Source: Neisseriaceae bacterium HSC-16F19
Lineage (GTDB): Bacteria > Pseudomonadota > Gammaproteobacteria > Burkholderiales > Neisseriaceae
Length of the DNA stretch: 64,000 nucleotides
Assembly: GCF_024171525.1 (NCBI RefSeq)
Contig: NZ_JALJZY010000008.1
Location: 1-64,000 of the forward strand
Direction: 5' to 3'
The notes under the pieces are model-generated. The model saw only the letters and a list, made by a program, of their open reading frames with translations. It was not told the origin of the DNA and ran no database searches. The translations under genes were made by a program, and so were the position numbers. Shown here piece after piece: positions 42,902-48,863 of the stretch; the first letter of the stretch is position 1, and each line of letters begins with the position of its first letter.

Positions 42902-43585
42902 ATGAATACCTTCAACCAATTCTTCTTCGGCATTTATCCCTATATCTGCCTGGCGATTTTCTTCTTCGGCAGTCTGGTGCGCTTCGACCGCGAGCAATAC
43001 AGCTGGAAGAGCGACTCCAGCCAGCTCTTGCACGACGGCCAGTTGCGCTTGGGCAATATCCTGTTTCACGTCGGCGTGTTGGCGGTGTTTTTCGGCCACT
43101 TGTTCGGCCTGCTCACGCCCCTGTGGTTTTGGGACGCCATCGGCGTCAGCCACGGCGCCAAACAGATTTTCGCCATGCTCATGGGCGGCATCTTCGGCCT
43201 GATGGCCTTGGTGGGTCTGATTTTGCTGATCAAACGCCGTTTCGAGAGCGAGCGCCTGTCGGCCAACAGCACCTGGCGCGACAAACTGGTGTTGCTGTGG
43301 ATTCTGGCTACACTGCTCTTGGGCCTGCTGACCATTTTCGTGAGCATGGGCCATACCGACGGCCACGAAATGGTGAAGCTGATGCAATGGGCACAACACA
43401 TCGTCACCTTCCGCGGTGAAGCCGCCGATTATCTGGCAGATGTGAACATCCTGTTCAAACTGCACATCTTTATGGGCATGACCTTCTTCCTGATTTTCCC
43501 CTTCACCCGCATGGTGCACGTATGGAGCGGTTTTGCCAGCGTCACCTATCTGACCCGCGCCTGGCAGGTGGTACGCCGCCGCTAA
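42902..43585 (+). CDS. narI: nitrate reductase gamma subunit (cytochrome b)
   Basis: Membrane anchor that oxidises quinol and passes electrons through two b haems to NarH. The 227 residues have five membrane helices. The haem ligands can be read as His56 and His66 (FHVGVLAVFFGHLFG) and His188 and His206 (FKLHIF, MVHVW), one-to-one with E. coli. It ends the operon and is followed by a strong hairpin. Its last 36 bases are duplicated 371 bases downstream. Confidence 0.97.
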   Translation: MNTFNQFFFGIYPYICLAIFFFGSLVRFDREQYSWKSDSSQLLHDGQLRLGNILFHVGVLAVFFGHLFGLLTPLWFWDAIGVSHGAKQIFAMLMGGIFGLMALVGLILLIKRRFESERLSANSTWRDKLVLLWILATLLLGLLTIFVSMGHTDGHEMVKLMQWAQHIVTFRGEAADYLADVNILFKLHIFMGMTFFLIFPFTRMVHVWSGFASVTYLTRAWQVVRRR

Positions 43586-43636
43586 AATGTGGTGATATGT
43601 AAAACAGGCTGCCTGAAAGGTTTCAGGCAGCCTGTT
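43550..43636 (+). repeat. 87-base direct repeat, copy 1 (narI 3-prime end plus terminator)
   Basis: From CTGACCCGCGCCTGGCAGG through the inverted uptake-sequence hairpin. A near-identical copy lies at 43921-44007, differing by a few bases. Copy 1 contains the real end of narI. Confidence 0.85.
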
Positions 43637-43637
43637 T
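43602..43637 (+). terminator. terminator of the nar operon (inverted uptake sequences)
   Basis: AAACAGGCTGCCTGAAA and its complement with a GG loop form a 17-base perfect stem ending in TTTGTATTTTT, 16 bases after the narI stop codon. Confidence 0.85.
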
Positions 43638-43649
43638 GTATTTTTAGCC

Positions 43650-43728
43650 GTAGGTCGGATACTTGTATCCGACATATCAATCATGTGCAGCAACTTTATC
43701 CCATGTCGGATTCGAGAATCCGACCTAC
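43650..43728. repeat. inverted pair of GTAGGTCGGAT palindromes
   Basis: Left copy 43650-43674 (loop ACTTGT) and inverted right copy 43704-43728 (loop TCGAGA). They share the stem head but have different loops. The same class occurs at 48479-48557, 59940-59964 and 60519-60543. Confidence 0.7.
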
Positions 43729-43764
43729 GGATCCTGAGTCTTGCGCGCAGGATGACAACAGCCC

Positions 43765-43804
43765 GTCATTCTGCGCGCAGCGGCAGCGGAGTCGCAGAAT
43801 CTGT
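43765..43804. repeat. GCAGAATGAC-type repeat, inverted relative to 35034-35070
   Basis: Reads GTCATTCTGCGCGCAGC...GGAGTCGCAGAATCTG, the reverse complement of the 35034 copy with a few substitutions. A decayed half lies at about 43741-43756. Confidence 0.5.
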
Positions 43805-43806
43805 TT

Positions 43807-43840
43807 TATAGTCGAATAACACAGAATGAGACAAGGCAGC
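43807..43840. mobile_element. truncated Correia-type element (left end only)
   Basis: TATAGTCGAATAACACAG then AATGAGACAAGGCAGC, after which a GTAGGTTGGG palindrome begins. The rest of the element is missing. Confidence 0.65.
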
Positions 43841-43841
43841 C

Positions 43842-43911
43842 GTAGGTTGGGTCGCCAGACCCAACACTTGCAAAAATCTTTAGAAGCGTTGGGTCTGACG
43901 ACCCAACCTAC
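43842..43911. repeat. inverted pair of GTAGGTTGGGTC palindromes
   Basis: Left copy 43842-43865 and inverted right copy 43888-43911. It starts exactly where the truncated Correia end stops. Confidence 0.7.
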
Positions 43912-43920
43912 GCAATATCG

Positions 43921-44007
43921 CTGACCTGCGCCTGGCAGGTGGTACGCCGCCGCTAAAATGCGGTGATATGTAAAACAGGCTGCCTGAAAGGTTTTCAGGC
44001 AGCCTGT
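43921..44007 (+). repeat. 87-base direct repeat, copy 2 (partial narI tail plus hairpin)
   Basis: Repeats the last 36 bases of narI, its stop codon and the following hairpin of copy 1 at 43550-43636. It is not part of a coding frame and is a scar of duplication or recombination. Confidence 0.85.
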
Positions 44008-44083
44008 TGGGTGTGCGGCGGCTGCCCGTACCGGCCTGCGAAACCCTATGCCGGGGGCTAACCTGCCTTGCATCAAAGCACCA

Positions 44084-44099
44084 TAGTTCCAAAGAACTA
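44084..44099. promoter_or_regulatory. candidate NarL 7-2-7 operator upstream of narX
   Basis: TAGTTCC-AA-AGAACTA: the most symmetric of the three sites, with only the seventh base of each heptamer unpaired. It ends 272 bases before the narX start, nearly the same distance as the narG site from narG (270). Confidence 0.65.
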
Positions 44100-44119
44100 A
44101 TTGACTAAGGCTGGCGACT

Positions 44120-44141
44120 GATTTTGTAATAACACAAAATC
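44120..44141. promoter_or_regulatory. inverted repeat in the narX leader
   Basis: GATTTTGT and its complement around AATAAC. Perfect 8-base arms 20 bases after the NarL-like site. The binding factor is unknown; it does not match FNR. Confidence 0.4.
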
Positions 44142-44306
44142 GTGCATAGTGTGCGTCCCAATGGCAGAGCCCGCGCAACGGCCTGATGGCTTTCAGGCAG
44201 CCGCCAGCGGATTTTTGCGACGGCACCGATGCTTACGCAATATCGGCCAGATAGGGTTTGAACTGCAAGCCGGTTTGTATTTAAAATTAACGTAACTTAA
44301 CTTTAA

Positions 44307-44330
44307 AAAGCCGCCACCTCTGGCGGCTTT
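44307..44330 (+). terminator. stem-loop before narX
   Basis: Perfect 10-base arms AAAGCCGCCA with a CCTC loop, followed by TTTAC, 40 bases before the narX start. It could be an attenuator in the narX leader or a terminator for transcripts from upstream. Confidence 0.55.
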
Positions 44331-44370
44331 ACTTGGTTAGCGGCCTGGCCGTATCTGTGGAACTTAAGAT

Positions 44371-46269
44371 GTGATGACTTTTTTGCCGCCCAGTTTGTCT
44401 GCACGCCTGAAGTGGCTCACCGTGTTGTGGGTGCTGCTGGCGCTGGCATCCATCGTGTTTACCCTGGTGCTGTCGTGGCGGCTGGAGGGCAGTGCGGCGG
44501 CGATTAACGATGCCGGCAGCCTGCGCATGCAGACCTACCGTTTGGGGCTGATGATAGACGAAAACCACGCCGCTGTTGAAATTGAGGCGCGGCTGGCCGA
44601 GTTTGACCAAACCATGCAGCTCTTGCGCCGCGGCGATGCCCAACGGCCGCTGTTTCTGCCGGACGAACCGCAGATTGCCGTGCATATGGCGGTGCTGGAA
44701 AACCAATGGCAGCAGTCCATCCGCCCGATGTTGCAGGCCGCATCCCTGGGGGAGGGCTTGTTGTACGAAGCAGCTCTGCATGATTTTGTCGCCCATATCG
44801 ACACATTGGTTCGGGCGGTGGAAGAGGTCAATGCGCGGCACACCACTTGGCTGCGCCTGTTTCAAACTGCCCTGATGACCATGGTGCTGGCCGGGGCGGC
44901 GGTGATGGTGGTGGTGCTGTATTTGTGGGTTATCCGTCCTTTGGACGATTTGCAAACCGGGGTGGCGGCCATTCATGCCGGGCGCTTGGGTGTGCAGGTG
45001 CCGGTGGACAAGCTGCGCGAATTTGCCCAGCTGGACGAGGGTTTTAACCAGATGAGCCGCCGCCTGCACGAGCTCTACAGCCATTTGGAACACGAGGTGG
45101 CGGAGAAGACCCGCGATTTGGCGGAGAAAAACTTCACCCTGACCACGCTGTATGCCTTTTCGCGCCAGCTCAACCAAACCCAAACCGAGGCCGGTGCCAG
45201 CACGCTGTTTCTGGAAAAAATCATGCGCCTGGTACCGGCCAAGGCGTGCAGCATCCGTCTGCTGGATTTCCGCCGCGACAGCATGGATTTGATTGCCCAT
45301 CAAGGGCTGCCTGAAAGCCTGCAAAATGCCGAAGCCTGCCAGCATTTGGAAGAATGTTTTTGCGGCCAGGCGGTGTTGGAGAGCGATTGGAAACCCATCC
45401 GTTTTATGGATCCGAAAACCCGAGTCGAACCGGATCCGACCCTGTGCGAGAAATCCGGTTTTGTCGAGCTCAGGGTATTCAAAATCAGCCACAAGCAACA
45501 AGACCTGGGCTTGCTGACTCTGTATTTCGAGCATAAATATCCGGCCCCGGCCTATACCACCGACCTGCTGGAGTCTTTGTGCAATCTGTTGGGGCTGGTG
45601 CTGACCAATATCCGCCTGGCCGAAGAGAGCCGCCAGCTGGCGGTGTTGCAGGAGCGCAATCTGATGGTGCAGGGTCTGCACGACAGCATTGCGCAATCGC
45701 TCACGTTTTTGAATTTGCAGGTGCAGATGCTCACCAGCGCACTGGCCAAGGGCGATGAGGCGCGCACTGAGCAGAGCCTGCAATTTATCCGTGAGGGCGT
45801 GCAGGAAAGCTATGAGGATGTGCGCGAATTGCTGCTCAATTTCCGCACCAAAATCAGCCGCCGCGAATTTGCCGATGCGGTGCAGACCTTGGTGTCGCGT
45901 TTTGAGCAGCAAACCGGCGTCAAAACCCGCGTCAGCTGGCAGGGCAACGGCCCGGATTTGAGCAGCGAGCAGCAGCTGCAATTTATTTTTATCCTGCAGG
46001 AGAGTTTGTCGAATATCCGCAAGCATGCGCAGGCCGAGCGCGTGGAAGTGGCTTTTGACAACGAAAAGGATTTTGTCATGAGCATTACCGACAACGGCTG
46101 CGGTTTTGTGGTGGCCGATCTGGTGCACCTGTCCGACAGCCATGTGGGTTTGAACATCATGCAGGAGCGCGCCTTGCGCATCCATGCGCGGCTGGAAATG
46201 GATTCCGTGCCGCATGAATACACACAAATCAAACTGACACTGCCCCATGAAGAGAGAAATTTGTTATGA
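44371..46269 (+). CDS. narX: nitrate/nitrite sensor histidine kinase NarX
   Basis: Membrane sensor that autophosphorylates in response to nitrate and signals to NarL. The 632 residues contain TM1 (about 15-35), a periplasmic helical sensor with the nitrate-binding P-box INDAGSLRMQTYRLGL, TM2 (about 167-187), a HAMP linker, a Cys-containing GAF-like central module (CSIRLL; CQHLEECFCGQA) and a HisKA_3/HATPase_c end with the H-box GLHDSIAQSLTFLN and N-box LQESLSNIRKHAQAE. GTG at 44371 has better spacing to GGAA than ATG at 44374. It overlaps narL by four bases. Confidence 0.95.
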   Translation: MMTFLPPSLSARLKWLTVLWVLLALASIVFTLVLSWRLEGSAAAINDAGSLRMQTYRLGLMIDENHAAVEIEARLAEFDQTMQLLRRGDAQRPLFLPDEPQIAVHMAVLENQWQQSIRPMLQAASLGEGLLYEAALHDFVAHIDTLVRAVEEVNARHTTWLRLFQTALMTMVLAGAAVMVVVLYLWVIRPLDDLQTGVAAIHAGRLGVQVPVDKLREFAQLDEGFNQMSRRLHELYSHLEHEVAEKTRDLAEKNFTLTTLYAFSRQLNQTQTEAGASTLFLEKIMRLVPAKACSIRLLDFRRDSMDLIAHQGLPESLQNAEACQHLEECFCGQAVLESDWKPIRFMDPKTRVEPDPTLCEKSGFVELRVFKISHKQQDLGLLTLYFEHKYPAPAYTTDLLESLCNLLGLVLTNIRLAEESRQLAVLQERNLMVQGLHDSIAQSLTFLNLQVQMLTSALAKGDEARTEQSLQFIREGVQESYEDVRELLLNFRTKISRREFADAVQTLVSRFEQQTGVKTRVSWQGNGPDLSSEQQLQFIFILQESLSNIRKHAQAERVEVAFDNEKDFVMSITDNGCGFVVADLVHLSDSHVGLNIMQERALRIHARLEMDSVPHEYTQIKLTLPHEERNLL

Positions 46270-46928
46270 GCGATAAGCGTATCCGTATTGTGCTGATCGA
46301 CGACCACACCCTGTTTCGCACCGGCATTCAGACCTTGCTGGGCATGGAGGACGAATTTGAGGTTGTGGGCGAAGCGGCCGACGGCCTGAGCGGCGTGAAG
46401 CTGGTGGAGCAATGCTGCCCGGACGTGGTGCTCTTGGATTTGGACATGCCGGTGATGAACGGCCGCGATGCGCTGGCGCAGATTTTGAGCAGCCGCCCGG
46501 AGCAGGTGGTGGTGATGCTGACGGTGTCGGAAGACAGCGACGACTTGACCGAGTGCATGCGCCTGGGCGCGCGCGGCTTTTTGCTGAAAAACATCAATGC
46601 CGAATTTTTGGTGGACTCAATCAGAAAAGCCGCCCGTGGCGATAATGTATTCTCCCCGGAAATGACCGCACGCCTGGTACAGTCGCTGATTCGTCCGCAC
46701 AATGCACAGCCCACCAGCGCCTTGGACACCCTGACCCCGCGCGAAATGGAAATTCTCGGCCATTTGGCCGCCGGGCACAGCAATAAAATCATTGCCCGCA
46801 AACTGGATTTGGCCGAATCGACGATTAAAGTGCATGTACAGAGCATTTTGCGCAAACTGGAACTCTCCAGCCGTGTACAGGCGGCGGTGTATGCCGTGCA
46901 GCATAAAGTGCCGCAGCCGGAGGATTGA
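46266..46928 (+). CDS. narL: nitrate/nitrite response regulator NarL
   Basis: DNA-binding response regulator that controls nitrate respiration genes. The 220 residues comprise a receiver domain (acidic pair in LIDDHTLF, phospho-acceptor Asp58 in LLDLDMPVMNG, Lys near residue 110) and a LuxR/NarL HTH domain LTPREMEILGHLAAGHSNKI through IKVHVQSILRKL. It overlaps narX (ATGA), so the pair is co-translated. Its likely sites lie upstream of narG, narX itself and narK1. Confidence 0.95.
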   Translation: MSDKRIRIVLIDDHTLFRTGIQTLLGMEDEFEVVGEAADGLSGVKLVEQCCPDVVLLDLDMPVMNGRDALAQILSSRPEQVVVMLTVSEDSDDLTECMRLGARGFLLKNINAEFLVDSIRKAARGDNVFSPEMTARLVQSLIRPHNAQPTSALDTLTPREMEILGHLAAGHSNKIIARKLDLAESTIKVHVQSILRKLELSSRVQAAVYAVQHKVPQPED

Positions 46929-46947
46929 CAGGCTGCCTGAAAGCACC

Positions 46948-47016
46948 GTAGGTCGGGCATTCATGCCCGACAAAAACGTATACGTTAAAGAGCAATCGGG
47001 CATGAATGCCCGACCT
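46948..47016. repeat. inverted pair of GTAGGTCGGGCAT palindromes
   Basis: Left copy 46948-46972 and inverted copy 46996-47016 between narL and the second Mop gene, the same class as the pair that ends modC. Confidence 0.7.
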
Positions 47017-47058
47017 GCGCCATTGTGTCGATGGTGACACGCCCGCAAAGGACATCTT

Positions 47059-47487
47059 ATGAAAAGCAGCGCCCGTAATCAGTTGGCCGGTACCGTCACC
47101 ACGGTCAGCCAGGAATGTGACGGTTATTGGGTTGGTGTGCGCGTATCCGAGCACATCGAATTGCAGGCCTGTATCAGCAGCCGTGCCTATCACAAGCTCA
47201 AACCCGCACCCGGCCAGCCGGTGGTGGCCATGATTAAGGCCAGCCAGGTGATGCTGGCCACCGAGCTGGCGCCGATGACTTTGTCGGCCGACAATATTAT
47301 TTCCGGCACCGTGGTGCATATTGCCATGGGTGCGGTCAACAATGTGTTGGCGCTGGACATTGGTGACGGCCTGCATGTCTACGCCGCCATCACCCTGCAC
47401 AGCAGCGAAACCCTGGCCCTGCATCCGGGTTCTGCGGCCACTGCCATTTTCAATGCCAATCAGGTGGTGCTGGCGGCGTTGGTCTAA
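47059..47487 (+). CDS. second molbindin: tandem Mop/TOBE molybdate-binding protein
   Basis: A 142-residue di-Mop protein: SARNQLAGTVTTVSQECDGY starts the first domain and SADNIISGTVVHIAMGAVNN the second. It shares its layout with the Mop protein at 31647-32081, but the first domain is more diverged (for example HIELQACISSRAYHKL). Its place right after narXL suggests a role in molybdate supply for nitrate reductase or a divided sensing duty. The start follows AAAGGACATCTT. Confidence 0.88.
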   Translation: MKSSARNQLAGTVTTVSQECDGYWVGVRVSEHIELQACISSRAYHKLKPAPGQPVVAMIKASQVMLATELAPMTLSADNIISGTVVHIAMGAVNNVLALDIGDGLHVYAAITLHSSETLALHPGSAATAIFNANQVVLAALV

Positions 47488-47531
47488 GCCTAAGCGCTTT
47501 GTAAAACCTAGAACAGGTAAGGATGTGAGCC

Positions 47532-47740
47532 GTAGGGTGGGCATGCTTGCCCACCTATATCTTGGATTCTCAGTAACTTTAGTCGAATAAAATAAGAATG
47601 AGACAAGGCAGCAAAAAAGCCGCGAGCGCAGCGAAGTCCCGTGGGGCAGACAGTACAGATAGTACGGCAAGGCGCAGCAACGCCGTATCATTCTTATTTT
47701 AAATGACTATTAAAGTGGTGGGCAGGCATGCCCACCCTAC
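47532..47740. repeat. GTAGGGTGGGCATGC palindrome pair interrupted by a Correia element
   Basis: The left palindrome (47532-47555) and its inverted partner (47717-47740) flank a Correia-type element (47580-47710), as though the element inserted into a palindrome pair. Confidence 0.65.
47580..47710. mobile_element. Correia-type repeat element, intermediate form
   Basis: TAGTCGAATAAAATAAGAATG pairs with the complement of CATTCTTATTTTAAATGACTA. The interior has the GAAGTCCCGTGGGGCAGACAG segment seen in the long copy at 23128-23334 but lacks the central GCCGCTTTAG block. Confidence 0.8.
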
Positions 47741-47910
47741 CCATATTCTGTTTTGCCGCTGTATTACATAGGTTTTGCAAAGGTCTCAACCTGCCATCCG
47801 GGTGCTTGCCCCTGTACTTTTGGTCAATAACACTTATGCGAAAGCCGGATGGGCAGGCGGGCAGGGCAGGGGTAGTATGGCCCGGACACAGTTTTTAAGG
47901 CAGCAGCATC

Positions 47911-48384
47911 ATGAGCGATTTATCCCTATGGCAACAAGCGGGCGACAGCAGCCTGATCGAACATATTCTGGCGCGCTACCACCAGGTGCACCGCCGGCAA
48001 TTGCAAGACATCCTGCCTTTGGCCGAAAAAGTGGCCACGGTGCATGCCGACACCTTTCCGCAGGATATACTGCCGCTGTTGCAGCATATGCAGCAGGATT
48101 TGCTGGAACATATGCTGAAAGAAGAGCGGGTATTGTTCCCGATGATTTTAAACGGCATGGGTGCGCGTGCCGCCATGCCGATTAATGTGATGATGCACGA
48201 GCACGAAAGCCACCGCGAGGCCATGGCGCAATTGCTGGCATTGAGCCACCAACTCACGCCGCCGCCGGATGCCTGCCACAGCTGGCAGCGTCTGTATGCC
48301 GAATTGCAAACCCTGTTGGATGATTTGAACGACCATATCGAGCTGGAAAACAATATTCTGTTTGCCCGCACGCTGGGTCATTGA
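47911..48384 (+). CDS. hemerythrin-domain protein, RIC/YtfE-like without the N-terminal domain
   Basis: A 157-residue four-helix protein with the di-iron ligand pattern of RIC/YtfE/DnrN, which repairs iron-sulfur clusters after nitric oxide damage: HQVHRRQLQDILP, LLEHMLKEERVLFPMI, MMHEHESHREAM and LNDHIELENNILF. YtfE and DnrN have about 220 residues with an N-terminal ScdA/DUF542 domain; that domain is absent here and not found upstream in frame. Its place in the nitrate block fits a nitric oxide or nitrite stress role. A classic terminator follows. Confidence 0.85.
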   Translation: MSDLSLWQQAGDSSLIEHILARYHQVHRRQLQDILPLAEKVATVHADTFPQDILPLLQHMQQDLLEHMLKEERVLFPMILNGMGARAAMPINVMMHEHESHREAMAQLLALSHQLTPPPDACHSWQRLYAELQTLLDDLNDHIELENNILFARTLGH

Positions 48385-48428
48385 CACCCCGTACCTCTTT
48401 CCTCTCCATTGTTGTAACTCCTTAATTG

Positions 48429-48453
48429 GCACGCCTGCGGGCGTGCTTTTTTT
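48429..48453 (+). terminator. rho-independent terminator after the hemerythrin gene
   Basis: GCACGCC and its complement around a four-base loop, then seven T residues. A textbook hairpin. Confidence 0.9.
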
Positions 48454-48478
48454 GTGGGCCTTATCGTTTCAGGCAGCC

Positions 48479-48557
48479 GTAGGTCGGATACTTGTATCCG
48501 ACAAAAGAATCCTTTGCAGTAACCTTAACCGATGTCGGATTCAAGAATCCGACCTAC
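48479..48557. repeat. inverted pair of GTAGGTCGGAT palindromes
   Basis: Left copy 48479-48503 and inverted right copy 48533-48557, abutting a partial uptake sequence (TTTCAGGCAGCC). Confidence 0.7.
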
Positions 48558-48560
48558 GTC

Positions 48561-48581
48561 TGATTCCTGATTCCTGATTCC
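48561..48581. repeat. three tandem copies of TGATTCC
   Basis: Exactly three 7-base copies directly after a palindrome. Similar sequence lies at about 35925-35951. Too short for a CRISPR or a known minisatellite. Confidence 0.6.
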
Positions 48582-48589
48582 CGCCCCGC

Positions 48590-48605
48590 TACTACCAAAT
48601 AACTA
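48590..48605. promoter_or_regulatory. candidate NarL 7-2-7 operator upstream of narK1
   Basis: TACTACC-AA-ATAACTA: the same architecture and AA centre as the narG and narX sites. The distance to the narK1 start is 258 bases. Confidence 0.6.
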
Positions 48606-48731
48606 GCCGCTGCTGCATTCGGTCTAGCCGTCATTATGCCTATGCTTTTCGCCCTTCATGCTTCAAGTGCATGTATTGGGCGGGGCAGAAGCGTACCGTT
48701 ACGCTTGTTAAAAATTGTTTTTTGATTGACC

Positions 48732-48835
48732 CAGTCGAACCAAATCGAAATGAGACAAGGCGGCAAGCCGCAGACAGTACGGGTAGTACGGCAAGGCGCA
48801 GCCAACGACGTATCATTTTGATTTGGAATGACTAC
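48732..48835. mobile_element. Correia-type repeat element, short form, in the narK1 leader
   Basis: CAGTCGAACCAAATCGAAATG pairs with the complement of CATTTTGATTTGGAATGACTAC. The interior is CAAGGCGGCAAGCCGCAGAC and GTACGGGTAGTACGG. It is the same size as the short copies at 29383 and 36406. Confidence 0.85.
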
Positions 48836-48863
48836 AAACCATTGGAAAGGGAGGGGCGTACAG

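Larger units (their letters stand above)
43638..44370. other. repeat-dense region between narI and narX
   Basis: No gene. In order: a GTAG palindrome pair, a GCAGAATGAC-type repeat, a truncated Correia end, a second palindrome pair, the duplicated narI tail with a second hairpin, a NarL-like site (44084-44099), a GATTTTGT inverted repeat (44120-44141) and a GCCGCC stem-loop just before narX. Confidence 0.65.
47488..47910. other. intergenic repeats between the second Mop gene and the hemerythrin gene
   Basis: No gene. A GTAG palindrome, a Correia-type element and the inverted palindrome partner fill 47532-47740. The rest is unique sequence with no recognised signal. Confidence 0.6.
48385..48863. 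other. narK1 upstream region
   Basis: No gene. In order: a terminator, a GTAG palindrome pair, a TGATTCC triplet, the NarL-like site at 48590-48605 and a Correia-type element that ends 29 bases before the narK1 start. Confidence 0.65.

Noticed and set aside
44329..46248. 639-codon minus-strand open frame over narX
   Set aside because: An antisense artefact. NarX is supported by its P-box, H-box, ATPase motifs and coupling to narL.
48561..48581. CRISPR-like tandem repeat
   Set aside because: Three 7-base units without spacers do not make a CRISPR array, and no cas genes are present.
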